Below, one piece after another: positions 45,831 through 57,395 of a DNA stretch of 64,000 nucleotides. A model generated the notes under the pieces. That model had not been told where the DNA came from. It ran no database searches and was given only the letters and a program-made list of their open reading frames with translations. Each line of letters starts with the position of its first letter. The first letter of the stretch is position 1. The DNA is from Pyrrhosoma nymphula (taxonomy: Eukaryota; Arthropoda; Insecta; Odonata; Coenagrionidae), in the NCBI GenBank assembly GCA_963573305.1, contig OY754336.1:2393501-2457500 (forward strand), given 5' to 3'. The translations under genes were made by a program, and so were the position numbers.

Positions 45831-46318
45831 TTTAATCTATTTGCACTTTACTCAATGTTGTAATTATTCTCTTTCGTATTTCTCTTCTCTCTAGTAATTA
45901 TGTATTTGGAATTTAAAAAAATATTTTTATACAATACCTTGCATCGGAAGGAGTTCCTTAACTGAAATAAATAGAGACTAAATGGATTAAAAAAATAATT
46001 TTCAACTTAATATGAAGCGGCATCCTATTAGAATTCCACCTACGCAAGATTTTGGTCACACCATCAATTTAGTTTGTCCCTGTTTAGTTACTATTTTGTT
46101 ACTATTTTTTAGAAGAGGGTACTTTTTTCTACTATTTTTGCATGTACTAGCTGTTATTATCACTGTAATATTGAAGGTGGTTATCACACTTGTATACTTC
46201 AAATAAAAAAAGCATATTAGTCATAAGATTATTGCCACTCTGTTTTAGGACCTAAACTTTATGTGCTACGGAAGTTTTCCTTAAGAAGACTATTTTTTGC
46301 TCTTCACTTTCCTCCTAA
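45831..46318. other. 3' untranslated or intergenic sequence
   Basis: AT-rich. AATAAA at 45966-45971 is a candidate polyadenylation signal for the host gene. No other feature seen. Confidence 0.35.
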
Positions 46319-46560
46319 AGGCCGCCACACACCGAATACTATGCTAAGTGAGAGAACTGTTCTCACAACTGGCGTCCGCTATGTGCGCACACACACCAGA
46401 AGCTAACCGTTGCTATGTAGCAATGTGGCGGAATGTTTACGTTTAAATCGGACAGTGAAGAGGAAGAAATGTTACTATTGACGTTGCCCATGAGAAAGAA
46501 GAGGAACTGGGTGCATAGTATAAATTTAACCTTCTGGTGGGCGTGTACATGCACTGAGTA
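46319..46560 (+). mobile_element. Harbinger fragment, 5' end with start of transposase
   Basis: GGCCGCCACACACCGAATAC follows a TAA, as at a PIF/Harbinger terminus. About 115 bp inside, a frame reads SDSEEEEMLLLTLPM then RKKRNWVHSIN. This matches the usual start of HARBI1-like transposases (acidic stretch, run of leucines, basic stretch, WVH-x-IN). The rest of the gene is absent. Confidence 0.6.
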
Positions 46561-47041
46561 CATGGCGGTCGGTTTTTGGCATTTTAATCCATTTTACCGT
46601 TGTGGGACCAACTTGGGACACTTTTCTATTCCTCATTTGTACAAATAGCCTTCGTAGTGTGGAGGAATTATTTTCTTAGAAATTTTTTTTTGGGTCTAAG
46701 GAAAGGGAAACGCGTTGTGAAGTCTGTACGTTGTGCGCTGCGAGGCCTGTTGAATCAATGAACAATCGAGGTCTGTTCGTATTGTGACAGACCAGCCGTC
46801 TTATGCTTCTTTCTTGAATTATTTCTTGAATTTGTTTCTCCCGTGCCTGTCGTTTGTGTTCCAAGCGGGGTTTTCATTGTGCGAGCGAGATGAACGTCGG
46901 CCTTCTTGAATGAATTGTCTGGTAAAATGTTCCTTTGAGGAGCACAGTAAAATTGTAACTGTGAGAATCACGCCACCTTTTGTGGACCCAGGTGATTGGT
47001 CAATGTAAGAGCAAAAGCTAAATGGTGAAATTTTGAATTAT

Positions 47042-48316
47042 GTCACGTGAGGGGGAGGACATGGAGTACAGGGAGTGAACGCGGGGCAGTCTCCGAACAG
47101 GCAGTCTTCGGAAAGAGAGTCTCCGGAAAGGTCTTCTTAAAGGCGGTCAGCCGAAAGACACAGTCGGGGTCAGAGATAGACAGTCGGCAGTTAGCCGATG
47201 GACAGAGACTCTTGAACTACAATGTTCGAGAGACGGAGAGAGACCAGGCAGGGCTGAAGGAGCGGAAGCAGCTATCGGAGACACATCGGAAAGGATTGCA
47301 GTCACTGATACCGGCACCCCGCTGGTAAGGGCGCGGTCCCATCGCCAGAAGGCGACGTTTATGCTGAGAATTAGCGTTCGCTGCATTGGTGGACCCTCAA
47401 TGGATCAGTGTCAACTTCTTCAATTCGCTTGCGACGGATCAGACGTCGCACTGTGACCCAGCCTTCATAATCAAAATAAGTATTTCTCTCCCGTCCATAT
47501 CTCCTGTTAAAACTGTCTCGCAAGTGTGTTGCGGCAACCCCAGAAGTCCCCAACTTTAATTCAATTCTGCTGCTCACAAGTGATTCTCTAAGTGTTGGGA
47601 ACTAGAATTGTTCATTACTCAAATCTCAAGATCATCAGACTATTCCAGTGAAGTGTTCATTCTCGTCCCGTATCAGGCGTATTCTATGTATAATAATCTT
47701 CCCGTCCACAGTATTTGCTAATGAAAAGGGGCGAGGAACTTGTTATCAGTTTGAAAGACATTTTCTGAGTATTTCATTGTGTAATCTCCAATTGCTCATT
47801 TATGTTTCACCCATCGAAATCAATCATCCCTCATTAGTTAGTAAGACAGGTTGATTAGATTTAGAGTGTCACATTGGTGTTCATTTTCCATCGTTATCAT
47901 TCAATTGATTAATCCAGTGTTTATTTTGATGGTTATTTTGTTCAATAAATATTATTTGTGTTTGTTGGAAAAAGGTCGGACATTCATTCATACGCTTCGC
48001 GTAACCTTTCCCGTGCTCGCGTCATACGGCTCTATCTGTGCTGTCATATTACCGTCCTCCCTAGCTCAAGATCCCCAACCCTTGAACAATTGGAATGTCC
48101 TTGCTTTACCGGCTAAGCTTGCTCGAGGCTGCGGTTTTGAGTGGCGCCCTTATCAAATACGCGACTAAGGTCATGTTATCTTTTCCTCAGAAACATTCCC
48201 CACAGGGGGAGTCCAAAGTGGGCAAGGCATCGAGACGAAGGTAAGGGGTCCTTTCTCAGAGGCGTAAGGACTGCGGCGAGACATGGGGCCGAGGAGAATC
48301 GAGCCCGTTCCGTTAC
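47042..48316 (+). mobile_element. possible solo LTR, about 1.28 kb
   Basis: Flanked by the 5-bp repeat ATTAT (47037-47041 and 48317-48321). Termini GTCACG and CGTTAC are short inverted repeats; depending on how the shared T/A is counted, the ends are TGT...ACA as usual for LTRs. It has an AATAAAT signal near 47943 in the right half, a long promoter-like G+C-rich first part, and no protein domain. A solo LTR of a Ty3- or BEL-like element is the simplest reading; another copy or an internal region is missing from this window. Confidence 0.5.
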
Positions 48317-48519
48317 ATTATATTTTTTGTTATTTTATGAGATATTAAATTTTTATTGTTAACAATAGTTGACGACAAATATTGCAAGTTACTTATTATC
48401 TATTCATATTTTTATATGGCAATAATTTTTGCCTGAAGCAAAATTTTGCGTGTGTTGTGGAGACTTGCTGTGATCATGAAAACAATATCTTCGTAAGCAC
48501 ATTTACCTGTATTCCAATC

Positions 48520-49600
48520 AGAGTATCCTATTCATGTCATGGCGACTATATCTATTCTTGTAGTCCACCCAGGCCATTGATAGGTTTTGCTTATGCCGTA
48601 TGGCATTCTGGCATATGCACCTATCAATGAGCAGGTTGTCCTTGCATCCTGCGATTCCCCACTTTGAGCCCCTCTGCTCGTACACCTCCTCTTACACAGG
48701 CTGGACGTGGTGGAGGATAAGGTCGCTCAAGATCAAGGAGAACGCCTTATATACAGTGTTGAGGCAGGTTATGGGGTGGTAGTTCTTTGGATCGGATAAG
48801 TCTCCCTTCTTAGGTATCAGAACTGTGCGTCCCTCAGTCAGCCAAGGATGAATTGGTTCTCTACCATTTAGAAAGGACGTGAAGATTCTGGCGAGGTGTT
48901 GGTGGGTGGAAGTAAACTTCTTCCAACAGAAATTATTCACGGCATCCATTCCTGGAGCCGAGAAATTCTTCTTGCCAGAGAAGGCCTTCTTCACGTCACT
49001 TTCGGTGACTGAAAGAGGTCCATCCATGTCTTGTAGGTGGTGGTCACAAAACTCTTTAAAGAGGCCTATGGCTGGAGAGTCTCCGTTGAATGGCTTTGAC
49101 GTTTTGTAGATTTCCTTCAAGAAATGTTCAACCTCTTGGACGGGTGACTGTGATTCAACGACAGGTGGAGGTGGTCGAAAGAGACGGGACGGGTGAAGGA
49201 GAAAGGTGGAGTTTTCCCTAATGACCCTACTCCTCTTGAGGAGTTTTTTCCGGGCAGTGGTGAGTGCTCGTACTCTATCAACTGTGTGCTGCTTAATAGT
49301 AATCAAAACGCTTTTATTCAGTGTGTGATGGTTGTATCTGAGGCTGCAGGCTATGTGCCGAACTTTGGGAGTTATAATTCGCCCAGATACCATGTATTCC
49401 ATCACGCACTGAATTCTCAACGCCTGTCGCCTCACCTGCGTGATCTTGGCCTTCAACTGTTCCAGCCTCTTTTCTGCTTTGTCCTCCCAAGAGGTGTTCT
49501 TTTGGGAGTGAGCCATAATTTTGGGAGCAGCGTAGACCACACAACTTACCGTCCAAAAGTCCGATGTTTCCATCAGGATTTTGTCGATAAGACCATTCAA
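48520..49600 (-). pseudogene. R4/Dong-like LINE reverse transcriptase, N-terminal part
   Basis: The minus frame of about 300 residues (49600-48692) has a basic N-terminal region. The first reverse-transcriptase blocks follow: VKKAFSGKKNFSAPGMDAVN, WLTEGRTVLIPKKGDLSDP and NYHPITCLNTVYK. After a stop at 48692 it continues as WGIAGCKDNLLID and NLSMAWVDYK, typical of the R4/R2 group. The YADD catalytic block and endonuclease are missing. A cysteine/histidine-rich frame upstream (49688-49990) may be its N-terminus. Truncated at the 3' side near 48490. Confidence 0.75.
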
Positions 49601-49999
49601 CTGGGGCAGGTGGTTACCCCGCGGAGAGATCTTTTGGTGGATGTCTCTCTGCCTAGTGTGTCATTCATCATATATAGGTAACTGTGCTCAATAGCCGCAA
49701 TCGTAGTTCAGAGACGGCCTGACCAGCTTCCTTCCTATTTGGCAGAGACTCTGACACGAATGCCGTTCTCTCCGCAGACGGTGGAGAGGCTGCCTGTGTC
49801 GGGGAGAGTGGTCTGGTCGGTGGTGTGTTCCTCTGAACTGGTGGTTGGTGTGGAGTTTCCTTTTATCACAGGTGGTTGGCATAATTGCCCAGATTCTGCT
49901 GCGATAGATGGTCGTGTTCCGGATGCATCTCACACCACAAAGAATGCATCCTTGCCATATACCCCCTGCGATTGGGCTCGCTCGCAGCATGGCATCCTA

Positions 50000-50450
50000 G
50001 AAGGTCGCCCCTTAGGGCTTCCATCCACTGCATTATTGTTATTATTATCTAGCATTTTTGCAAATTTCAATTGATAGGACTTTCTCCGAACCATATATCC
50101 GTTTTTATACACTTTTTAGAGAGGTAGGAGGCATGAAATATTTTCTCGTTTCCGAAGTGTTTGCCATTTATAGTCCATTGCATTGCTATTACTTGCAGCC
50201 GTGACATATTTGGGGCACCCAAAACATCGGGGCAATAACAATACAGCAACTCGCAGTACAATACACGTGTCCTGAAGTGTCAAAATTCGACGTTTAATAT
50301 TCCAGTGTATGACATCTAACATGGAATTTGATGTAATCAAAAGTGAATGCGATCATAAGTAATTGAAGTGTTTGAAAATATGATTTTTAATAGCTATCTC
50401 AATAGAATGTTTTCACCACTCACCAAAAATTCCCACAATAATGGCTAAAT
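50000..50450. other. no gene recognised
   Basis: Short frames on both strands without domains. Nothing links it to the LINE on its left or the PLE on its right. Confidence 0.35.
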
Positions 50451-50457
50451 TAGCGTT

Positions 50458-50485
50458 CCGAATTCCTGGAATTCCAGGAATTCGG
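50458..50485. repeat. perfect 28-bp palindrome
   Basis: CCGAATTCCTGGAA followed directly by its reverse complement. It sits about 100 bp upstream of the first PLE coding sequence and could mark the junction at which that copy inserted. Confidence 0.85.
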
Positions 50486-50574
50486 CCCAAGTGAAGGCCT
50501 ATCCCCCTCTGACATCGCCATACTATCACCCCTTCATTTCAAAACTCCGCATTTTTACATGCTCCCGAAAGTGC

Positions 50575-51588
50575 ACAAAATCATGTGATTCTTTAACTTC
50601 TTTCATTTCCACACTGAACTCTTCATTCTCAGTTTCCTTCACATCTTCCATTTCTGACTCCTTAATTACGTTCCTGGATATTAATATCCAAATTAAGGAC
50701 AGTAAATTCATCACCTCCGTCCACAAAAAACCCACTAACCACGACCAATACCTCCATTTTAACAGCTGTCATCCTTCTCACACCAAACACTCAATCCCTT
50801 ATTCCCTTTCTATCCGCGGCCACCGGATCTGCAGCAATGCCCCCTCTCTAAAAGAATATATCGAAACTCTCCATCACTCCCTCAGAGAACGAGAGTACCC
50901 AGAGAAGTTGCTTTTAAATAAAATCCTGTCTCCTACTGCAAAATATACCACTCGGACCAAGACCCACCAACCTGACCAACTTAACCTTGTCACCACATTC
51001 TTCCCTGGTGCACACAGGATCAAAAACATATTGAAAGACCTGTATCCAATCTTAAAAAACAATACCTCTACTTCCCTCCTCTTACCTTCATGTCCCAAAG
51101 TTTCCTATAAGCGTCCCTCAAATCTGCGGGACATTTTAAAATCCACTAGACCCTCCCTGCAACCCACCGCCCCCCCTCCGCCACTTTCCTCAACATACGG
51201 ACGCCCGAGGTGCAAATGCTGCTCTCTCCTCCGCCCCTCCGCCACCCCCTCCCTCAAAAGATCTTCCTCTACGGCCAATTGTACCACCAGCAACATCATC
51301 TACCGCCTTTCCTGCAATTTCTGCCCTGCCTTCTATGTGGGAAAATTTACCACCCCCCTCAATATCCGTATGAACAATCACCGCCATGCCACCAAAACTC
51401 CACCTTTTCTTGATCCCATTCCCAAACATACCGCCTCCCACTCTCAAAATTTTGACGATTGTTTCTCCCTAGAGATCATAGAAGCCCTTCCTGAATCCGC
51501 CGGTAATGTTGACGTGAAAATTCGTGAATACACCCATATTTGGGTGACAAGGGCATTCGAAAAGCCCGGGCTAAACCTAGCCGATTGA
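50575..51588 (+). pseudogene. Penelope-like element copy 1, C-terminal half (GIY-YIG)
   Basis: 5'-truncated copy. The frame covers the end of the reverse transcriptase (TFLDINIQIKDSKF, then SIRGHRICSN), a linker with FFPGAHRIKNILKDLYPIL, a C-x2-C pair (PRCKCC), and a GIY-YIG endonuclease: NIIYRLSCNFCPAFYVGKF then PLNIRMNNHR, with the catalytic arginine and histidine. The stop is at 51586-51588. The YIDD catalytic block is not present, so it cannot reverse transcribe. Followed by a pyrimidine-rich 3' part, a hammerhead-like motif (51709-51738) and a palindrome. Copy 2 lies tail to tail with it. Confidence 0.9.
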
Positions 51589-51704
51589 ATTAAAAGCCCA
51601 ATAGCCACCTCTCTCTCCCCACCACTATCCATTCGCACTTACCCCCCCTCCTTCCTCTCTGCCATTTCCTTCCCAAGGGAACAGAGCGGACTCATCATTC
51701 TTCT

Positions 51705-51743
51705 ACCGCTGACGATGGCGTCCTGACGTCGAAACGTACAAGT
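51705..51743 (+). ncRNA. hammerhead-ribozyme-like motif, PLE copy 1
   Basis: CTGACGA (51709-51715) fits the CUGANGA core. Then U, a 5-bp stem GGCGU/ACGUC with loop CCUG, then GAAAC and GUA, in which A-C pairs with G-U as a minimal helix III. Helix I is not evident, so activity is doubtful in this copy. PLEs are known to carry minimal hammerheads at this position. Confidence 0.45.
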
Positions 51744-51889
51744 TTTCTTTTGTGAGTGTCCTTTTTGCGTGTTTCTGTGTTTGTTTAGTGTATCACTGTT
51801 TTATTTATGCATATATATATAAATAAAACAGTGATACACTAAACAAACACAGAAACACGCAAAAAGGACACTCACAAAAGAAAACTTGT
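51738..51889. repeat. perfect 70-bp inverted repeat at PLE copy 1 3' end
   Basis: Arms 51738-51807 and 51820-51889 are exact reverse complements (acaagttttcttttgtgagt...) around a 12-bp AT centre. The arm is the conserved 3' tail of the PLE family (GTGAGTG, CTTTTT, GTGTTT). It means the 3' end is followed at once by an inverted copy of itself. Confidence 0.95.
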
Positions 51890-51894
51890 ATATG

Positions 51895-51980
<86 letters not shown>
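51895..51980. repeat. (TA)n microsatellite
   Basis: About 43 uninterrupted TA units between the inverted tails of PLE copies 1 and 2. A similar tract (60099-60140) borders another PLE fragment, suggesting association with the element ends. Confidence 0.95.
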
Positions 51981-51985
<5 letters not shown>

Positions 51986-52092
51986 CGACGAAGTTCACAC
52001 GTGGTGAAAATATACCCAATAAGGAGTCACAGGCGTGACAAGTAAAAACATAGTGACACAAACAAAAGAAACTCACACGAATAGTTGTTTAA

Positions 52093-52125
52093 TTTTCGAC
52101 AGCAATCAACTGTCTTCTTCCGAAC
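52093..52125 (-). ncRNA. hammerhead-like motif, PLE copy 2
   Basis: On the minus strand: CGGAAGA (one change from CUGANGA), A, a perfect 5-bp stem GACAG/CUGUC with loop UUGAUUG, then GAAAA. The conserved tail GTGTGAGTTTCTTTTG follows. Core changes suggest decay. Confidence 0.4.
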
Positions 52126-52292
52126 TGGAGAGAGTACTGGATGCAGATGTGGGTAAGGAGAGAAGAAAGGAGAGGAGGGGCAGGCAGGGGAGGGCAGGTT
52201 GGGCCAGGCTGGGAAGAGATTGGAGGAGAAAGAGGGGAATAAAGGGAGGGGCAGGCAGGAAAGGGAATGGAGGGGGAAGAGGGGAAGGGAGT

Positions 52293-54460
52293 TTAGTGAA
52301 AGACATTGATACCCGGAGTTTGAAATGCTTTATACAGCCAAATAAAAGATAATTCCACCGATTTCAGTTCAATGGGGGGTGCAGTTGGGGGGAGGGAAAA
52401 AGGAACTGAAACATTGTAGCAGTGGTTGAAGGATTTTTTGTGGAGGGAGGCGTATATCGCAACGGGAAGAGAAGCAGATTGGGAAGGATTTTTACAATTA
52501 GCACGGTGATTATTAATACGTATATTGAGGGGAGTCGAGGATTTACCAATATAGAAAGCTGGGCAGAGTTTGCATTGCAAGTGGTAAACCACATTGCTGG
52601 TGATGCAAGAGGAGGGAGGAGGGTGAGGGAGAGAGGGGATGGAGGCGTTGGGAGGAGGGGGTGTGGTAAAGATAGGACATAGTTTGCAACGAGCACGATT
52701 ACAGGGGGAGGGAGTGGGTTTGGATGCAACAGGGGTTTTGGAGAGGGGCTTGGTGGATTTGAAGATATCGGACAAGTTAGCCGGCCGCCTATAGGTGATT
52801 GAGGGAGGCTTAGAGAAAATTTTGGCGGTGGAAACGTGGTTTTTAAGGATGGGATAGAGGTCTTTCAAGATGGAATTAAGGGACTGTACACCTGGGAAAT
52901 AGGTGGTACAAATGGAGAGGATGTGGGAGTCTTTGGTGGGAGGAGGTTTGGTGGAGCCGAAATTTTTCTGAGTTTTTTGAATTTTTTGATGAAGGAGGGA
53001 TTCTGGGTAACCACGCTTAAGAAGGGATTGATGAAGGTTGGTGAGGAATTTGTCGAGAAAATCTGGGTTGCTACAAATACGATGGCCACGGATAGATAGG
53101 GAGTAGGGGAGGGAGCGTTTGGTATGGGAGGGGTGGCAGCTGCTATAATGAAGATATTGCTGCTTATTAGTAGGTTTGATGTGAACCGAGGTGTGGAATT
53201 TTGAGCCTGATAAGGAAACATTAACATCCAAGAAGGTTATTTGGGAGTTGGAAATCGTGGAGGTAAAGGAGACGGAGGCAGAGGTATTGAGGGCGGAAAT
53301 GAAGGTATTTAGGGAATCAGTACCATGAGGCCAGATGAGAAAAATGTCATCTATGTAGCGGAGCCACAAGAGGGGTTTTAATGGATATTTGGACAAAAAA
53401 GATTGTTCTAGATGGCCAAGGTAGAGGTTAGCATAGGAGGGACTAAACCTACTCCCCATAGCACAACCTTTGGTTTGTAAGAAGAATTTTTTATTAAAAG
53501 AGAAAGAATTATGGGTGAGGATGATATTTGTGAGCTCCACAAGAAAATCAGTGCTAGGGATATGCGGGTTGAGACGTTTGGAGAGAAAAAACCTGAGTGA
53601 AGACAGACCTTCAGCATGAGGGATGCTAGTATAGAGGGAGGTGACATCTATCGTAGCCATAGTAATTTGGATGTCCGGAGGGAGGGAGGTTGAATGAAGG
53701 ATTTTTAAGAAATGGTAGGAATCTTTTACAAAGGACGGTAAGGCGTGCACCAGTGGCTGGAGGTGGAAATCGACAAATGCCGATATTCTCTCAGTTGGGG
53801 AATTGCGGGAAGAAACAATAGGTCGGCCAGGATGGTTAAGTTTGTGAATTTTGGGGAGGATATAAAAGTGCGGGGGAAAGGAGGGGAGAGCAAGGAGATC
53901 TCGGCGGTGGATAAACCCTCTGATGGGCCTTTTTCTTGGAGGAAGCAAATTATTTCTTCTTGAAAAGTGGGGTTGGGATCATTTGGGACTACGGCATAGG
54001 AGGAAGTATCGGAAAGCTGTCTATTAGCTTCAGCAATGTAGTCGGAGGTATCTAGGACCACAACTGTGGAGCCTTTGTCTGCTGAAGTGATGACGAGGTC
54101 AGGGTTGTGAATTAATTTTTTGAGGGCAATGGATTCAGCTGGCGAGAGGTTTGATTTGGGATTAAGCGAATTTAAAAAAGAAGAGCTGGAGATTTTAGAC
54201 ATAAGGAGATTGATAAACACTTCGGCGGGATGGTTTGAGGCAAGGGGTTTCGGTTCATGGGAGGAAGGAGGTCAGAACTTAAGTAAAGCATTATGAATGG
54301 GTTTGGGAGGTGACTGAGGTTGGATTTGAGAGTCCCAAAATACTCTCCATCTCAAGTTCCATCTCAAGTTCCGGCAAAAGCATAGGACATCCTTGAGGAG
54401 GGAAACGCGGTTTACTGTTGAGGTGGGGGAGAAAGAGAGACCCTTATTAAGAGGGTGCTG
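52293..54460 (-). pseudogene. Penelope-like element copy 2 (RT plus GIY-YIG), nearly full
   Basis: Minus-strand PLE polyprotein. Order: LNKGLSFSPT motif at the N-terminus, DKGSTVVVLDTSDY (the DKG motif), YILPKIHK and GRPIVSS, TIDVTSLYTSIPH, KGCAMGSRFSPSYANL, the catalytic LRYIDDIFLIWPHG, TFLDVNV, then the C-x2-C linker and GIY-YIG (VVYHLQCKLCPAFYIGKSS, PLNIRINNHR). Only two breaks are seen: a TGA at 54274-54272 and a one-base frameshift near 53875-53885. A 12-bp tandem duplication near 54345-54370 repeats NLRW. The 5' end is truncated near 54460. It is the best-preserved copy after copy 3. Confidence 0.93.
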
Positions 54461-54461
54461 G

Positions 54462-54915
54462 ACTGGGTTACAATTTTTAAACGGTGGAGGCGAGTAAAAT
54501 TTATAATTTATCATGGTGAAACTTGGTAGGCGCATAGATGATACCGTCTTTTAGTAATTGACATTTATTATTATACAAAATTGTTTAAACATTTTATTTT
54601 GAAGTTATATTTAAACAAAATAAATGCAAAATTATGAATACCTGAATTGTCAGTACATTGATAATGTTTTCAAAGGTTTATTTAAGAAAAATGAACTTCA
54701 TACTTTTTATGGTTTTTGTGCCATCGAGGAAAAACAATTTAATGAAATAGCGGCCTCGAGGTGCTGCGCCCAAGCGGCAGTAAGAGAACCAACTAGGCAT
54801 GCGCGATGGCTAACCCCGCCTCATTCTCAGGCCACGCCCCTTTTTGTTTTCGTCTGGTTACTTGGGAAGGGGCGGTAGGGGCCGATGACATTTTTGTTGA
54901 TAGCGACTGCCGACT
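54462..54915. other. no gene recognised
   Basis: AT-rich DNA between PLE copy 2 and the satellite region. The plus frame at 54624-54878 lacks domains. Cgcccaagcggcag and gccacgcccc make the right part G+C rich. Confidence 0.35.
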
Positions 54916-54990
54916 AGAGTAAAGCAATGGTCCTGTCGCTTACCTCCCGTCGCGGGAGACTCGTGGCTTCTCATTCCCGGTAGTGCAGTC
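54916..54990 (+). repeat. tRNA-derived SINE-like sequence
   Basis: caatggtcctgtcgcttacc resembles an A box region, and gtggcttctcattcccgg has the spacing of a decayed B box (GGTTCGATTCCCGG type). A hairpin tcccgtcgcggga separates them. Only the tRNA-like part is clear; the satellite array starts right after it. Confidence 0.4.
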
Positions 54991-55004
54991 GGGGACAAGG
55001 GGTC

Positions 55005-55259
55005 ACCTTCCGACTGCATACGGAGTTATCCCAAGTTTGACACCGAGGGCCGGCTAACCACGTAACCGCCCAGCGCGAATAATACGCGAAGCAAGCGCTG
55101 ACATATCGGGTAATTACGGAGTTATCCGTCCAGAGATCCTATTTTAAGTCATAGTACGTACTAACAGTAATGTACTCTTCAAGATGTATTAAACAAACAT
55201 TATTCATATTACCAACTTTTTGGCCCAGGGTCGGTTAACCACGTAACCCACTAGCCTAT
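55005..55259 (-). repeat. satellite monomer in inverted orientation
   Basis: About 1.3 monomers of the array to the right, reverse complemented (ggccggctaaccacgtaacc, gcgctgacat, acggagttatccgt, ttcaagatg, attcatatt). The turn-around point near 55235-55260 is a head-to-head junction with a short palindromic context. Confidence 0.85.
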
Positions 55260-57395
55260 GGGAATATGAATAACTTTTGTTTAATTTTTCTTGAAGAGTC
55301 CATTACTGTTAGTAAGTACTATGACTTAAAATAGGATCTCTGGACGGATAACTCCGTAATTACCCGATATGTCAGCGCTTGCTTCGTGTATTTTTCGCGC
55401 GGGGCGGGAACATGGTTAGCCGACCCTGGTTGTAAAACTTGGGAATATGAATATATTTTGTTTAGTTCTTCTTGAAGATTACTTTACTGTTAGTACGTAC
55501 TATGAATTTAAATAACATCTCTGGACGGATAACTCCGTAATAAGCCGGAATGTCAGCGCTTGCCTCGCGTATTATTCGCGCTGGGCGGTGACGTGGTTAG
55601 CCGGCCCTGGTTGTGAAACTTGGGAATATGAATATATTTTGTTAAATTCTCCTTGAAGAATATATTACTGCCAGTAAGTACTATGAATTTAAATAGGATC
55701 TCTGGACGGATAACTCCGTAAGAAGCAAGTATGTCAGCGCTTGCTTCGTGTATTTTTCGCGCGGGGCGGTAACGTGGTTAGCCGGCCCTGGTTGTCAAAC
55801 TTGGGAATATAAATAACTTTTGTTTAGTTCTTCTTGAAGAGTACATTACTGTTTGTACGTAGTATGACTTTCAATAGGATCTCTGGACGGATAACTCCGT
55901 AGGAAGCATGTATGTCAGCGCTTTCTTCGTGTATTTTTCGCGCGGGGCGGTAACGTGGTTAGTCGGCCCTGGTTTTCAAACTTGGGAATATGAATAACTT
56001 TTGTTTAATTCATCTTGAAGAGTACATTACTATGAGTAAGTACTATGAATTTAAATAACATCTCTGGAGGGATAACTCCGTAATTACCCGATATGTCAGC
56101 GCTTGCTTCGTGTATTTTTCGCGCGGGGCGGGAACATGGTTAGCCGGCCCTGGTTGTAAAACTTGGGAATATGAATATATTTTGTTTAATTCTTCTTGAA
56201 TATTACTTTACTGTTAGTACGTATTATGAATTTAAATAACATCTCTGGACGGATAACTCCGTAATAAGCCGGAATGTCAGCGCTTGCTTCGCGTATTATT
56301 CGCGCTGGGCGGTGACGTGGTTAGCCGGCCCTGGTTTTCGAACTTGGGAATATGAATAACTTTTGTTTATTTATTCTTAAAGATTACTTTACGGCCAGTA
56401 AGTACTATGAATTTAAATAGGATCTCTAGACGGATAACTCCGTAATAAGCCGATATATGGGTGTGTGACTCGCGCTGGGCGGTGACGTGGTTAGCCGGCC
56501 CTGGTTTTCAAACTTTGGAATATGAATATAATTTGTTTAATTTTTCTTGAAGGGTACATTACTGTTAGTAAGTACTATGAATTTATATAACATCTCTGGA
56601 CGGATTACTCCGTAATAAGCCTTGCTTGAATGTCAGCGCTTGCTTCGTGTATTATTCGCGCTGGGCGGTGACGTGGTTAGCCGGCCCTGGTTGTCAAACC
56701 TGGGAATATGAATATATTTCGTTTATTTCTTCTTGAAGAATACATTACTGCCAGTGAGTACTATGAATTTAAATAGGATCTCTGGACGGATAACTCCGTA
56801 ATTACCCGATATGTCAGCGCTTGCTTCGCGTATTTCTCGCGCGGGGTGGGAACATGGTTAGCCGGCCCTGGTTGTCAAAACTAGGAATATGAATATATTT
56901 TGTTTCATTCATCTTGAAGAGTTAATTACTGTTAGTACGTAGTATGACTTTAAAAAGGATCTTTGTACGGATAACATCGTAATAAGCAAGTATGTCAGCG
57001 CTTGCTTCGCGTATTTCTCGCGCGGGGCGGGAACATGGTTAGCCGGCCCTGGTTGTCAAACTTGGGAATATAAATAACTTTTATTTAGTTCTTCTTGAAG
57101 AGTACATTACTGTTTGTACGTAGTATGACTTTCAATAGGATCTCTGGACGGATAACTCCGTAGGAAGCCGATGTATGGACGCTTGCCTCGTGTGAGGCTG
57201 GGGGATTACGTGGTTAGCCGACTTTGGGCCACATAGTTTGGTATATGAATAAATTATGTTGAATCTGTCTTAAAGGGTACATCACCACTAGTACGTACAA
57301 TAAATTTCAATTGGATCTCTTTACGGATAACTCCGTAATAAGCAGGTATGTCAGCGCTTGCTTCGCGTATGACTCGCGCTGGGCGGTCTGGGAAT
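55260..57395 (+). repeat. satellite array, 181-bp monomer, about 12 copies
   Basis: Monomers begin gggaatatgaat at 55260, 55441, 55622, 55803, 55984, 56165, 56346, about 56517, 56702, about 56883, 57064 and about 57240; six successive spacings are exactly 181 bp. Each has attactgttagtacgtact, ctctggacggataactccgt (with the hairpin ACGGA/TCCGT), gtcagcgcttgcttcg and gtggttagccggccctgg. Copies differ by about 5-15 per cent, with alternating variants (for example attacccgatatg versus aataagccggaatg), suggesting two-monomer homogenisation. The last unit decays after 57240. Confidence 0.95.

Noticed and set aside
51105..51447. Glycine-rich minus-strand frames opposite PLE copy 1
   Set aside because: They are antisense shadows of the proline- and serine-rich PLE coding strand.
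55260..57395. Regular repeats considered as a CRISPR-like array
   Set aside because: Unit length is 181 bp with no unique spacers, and the setting is eukaryotic. It is a satellite array.
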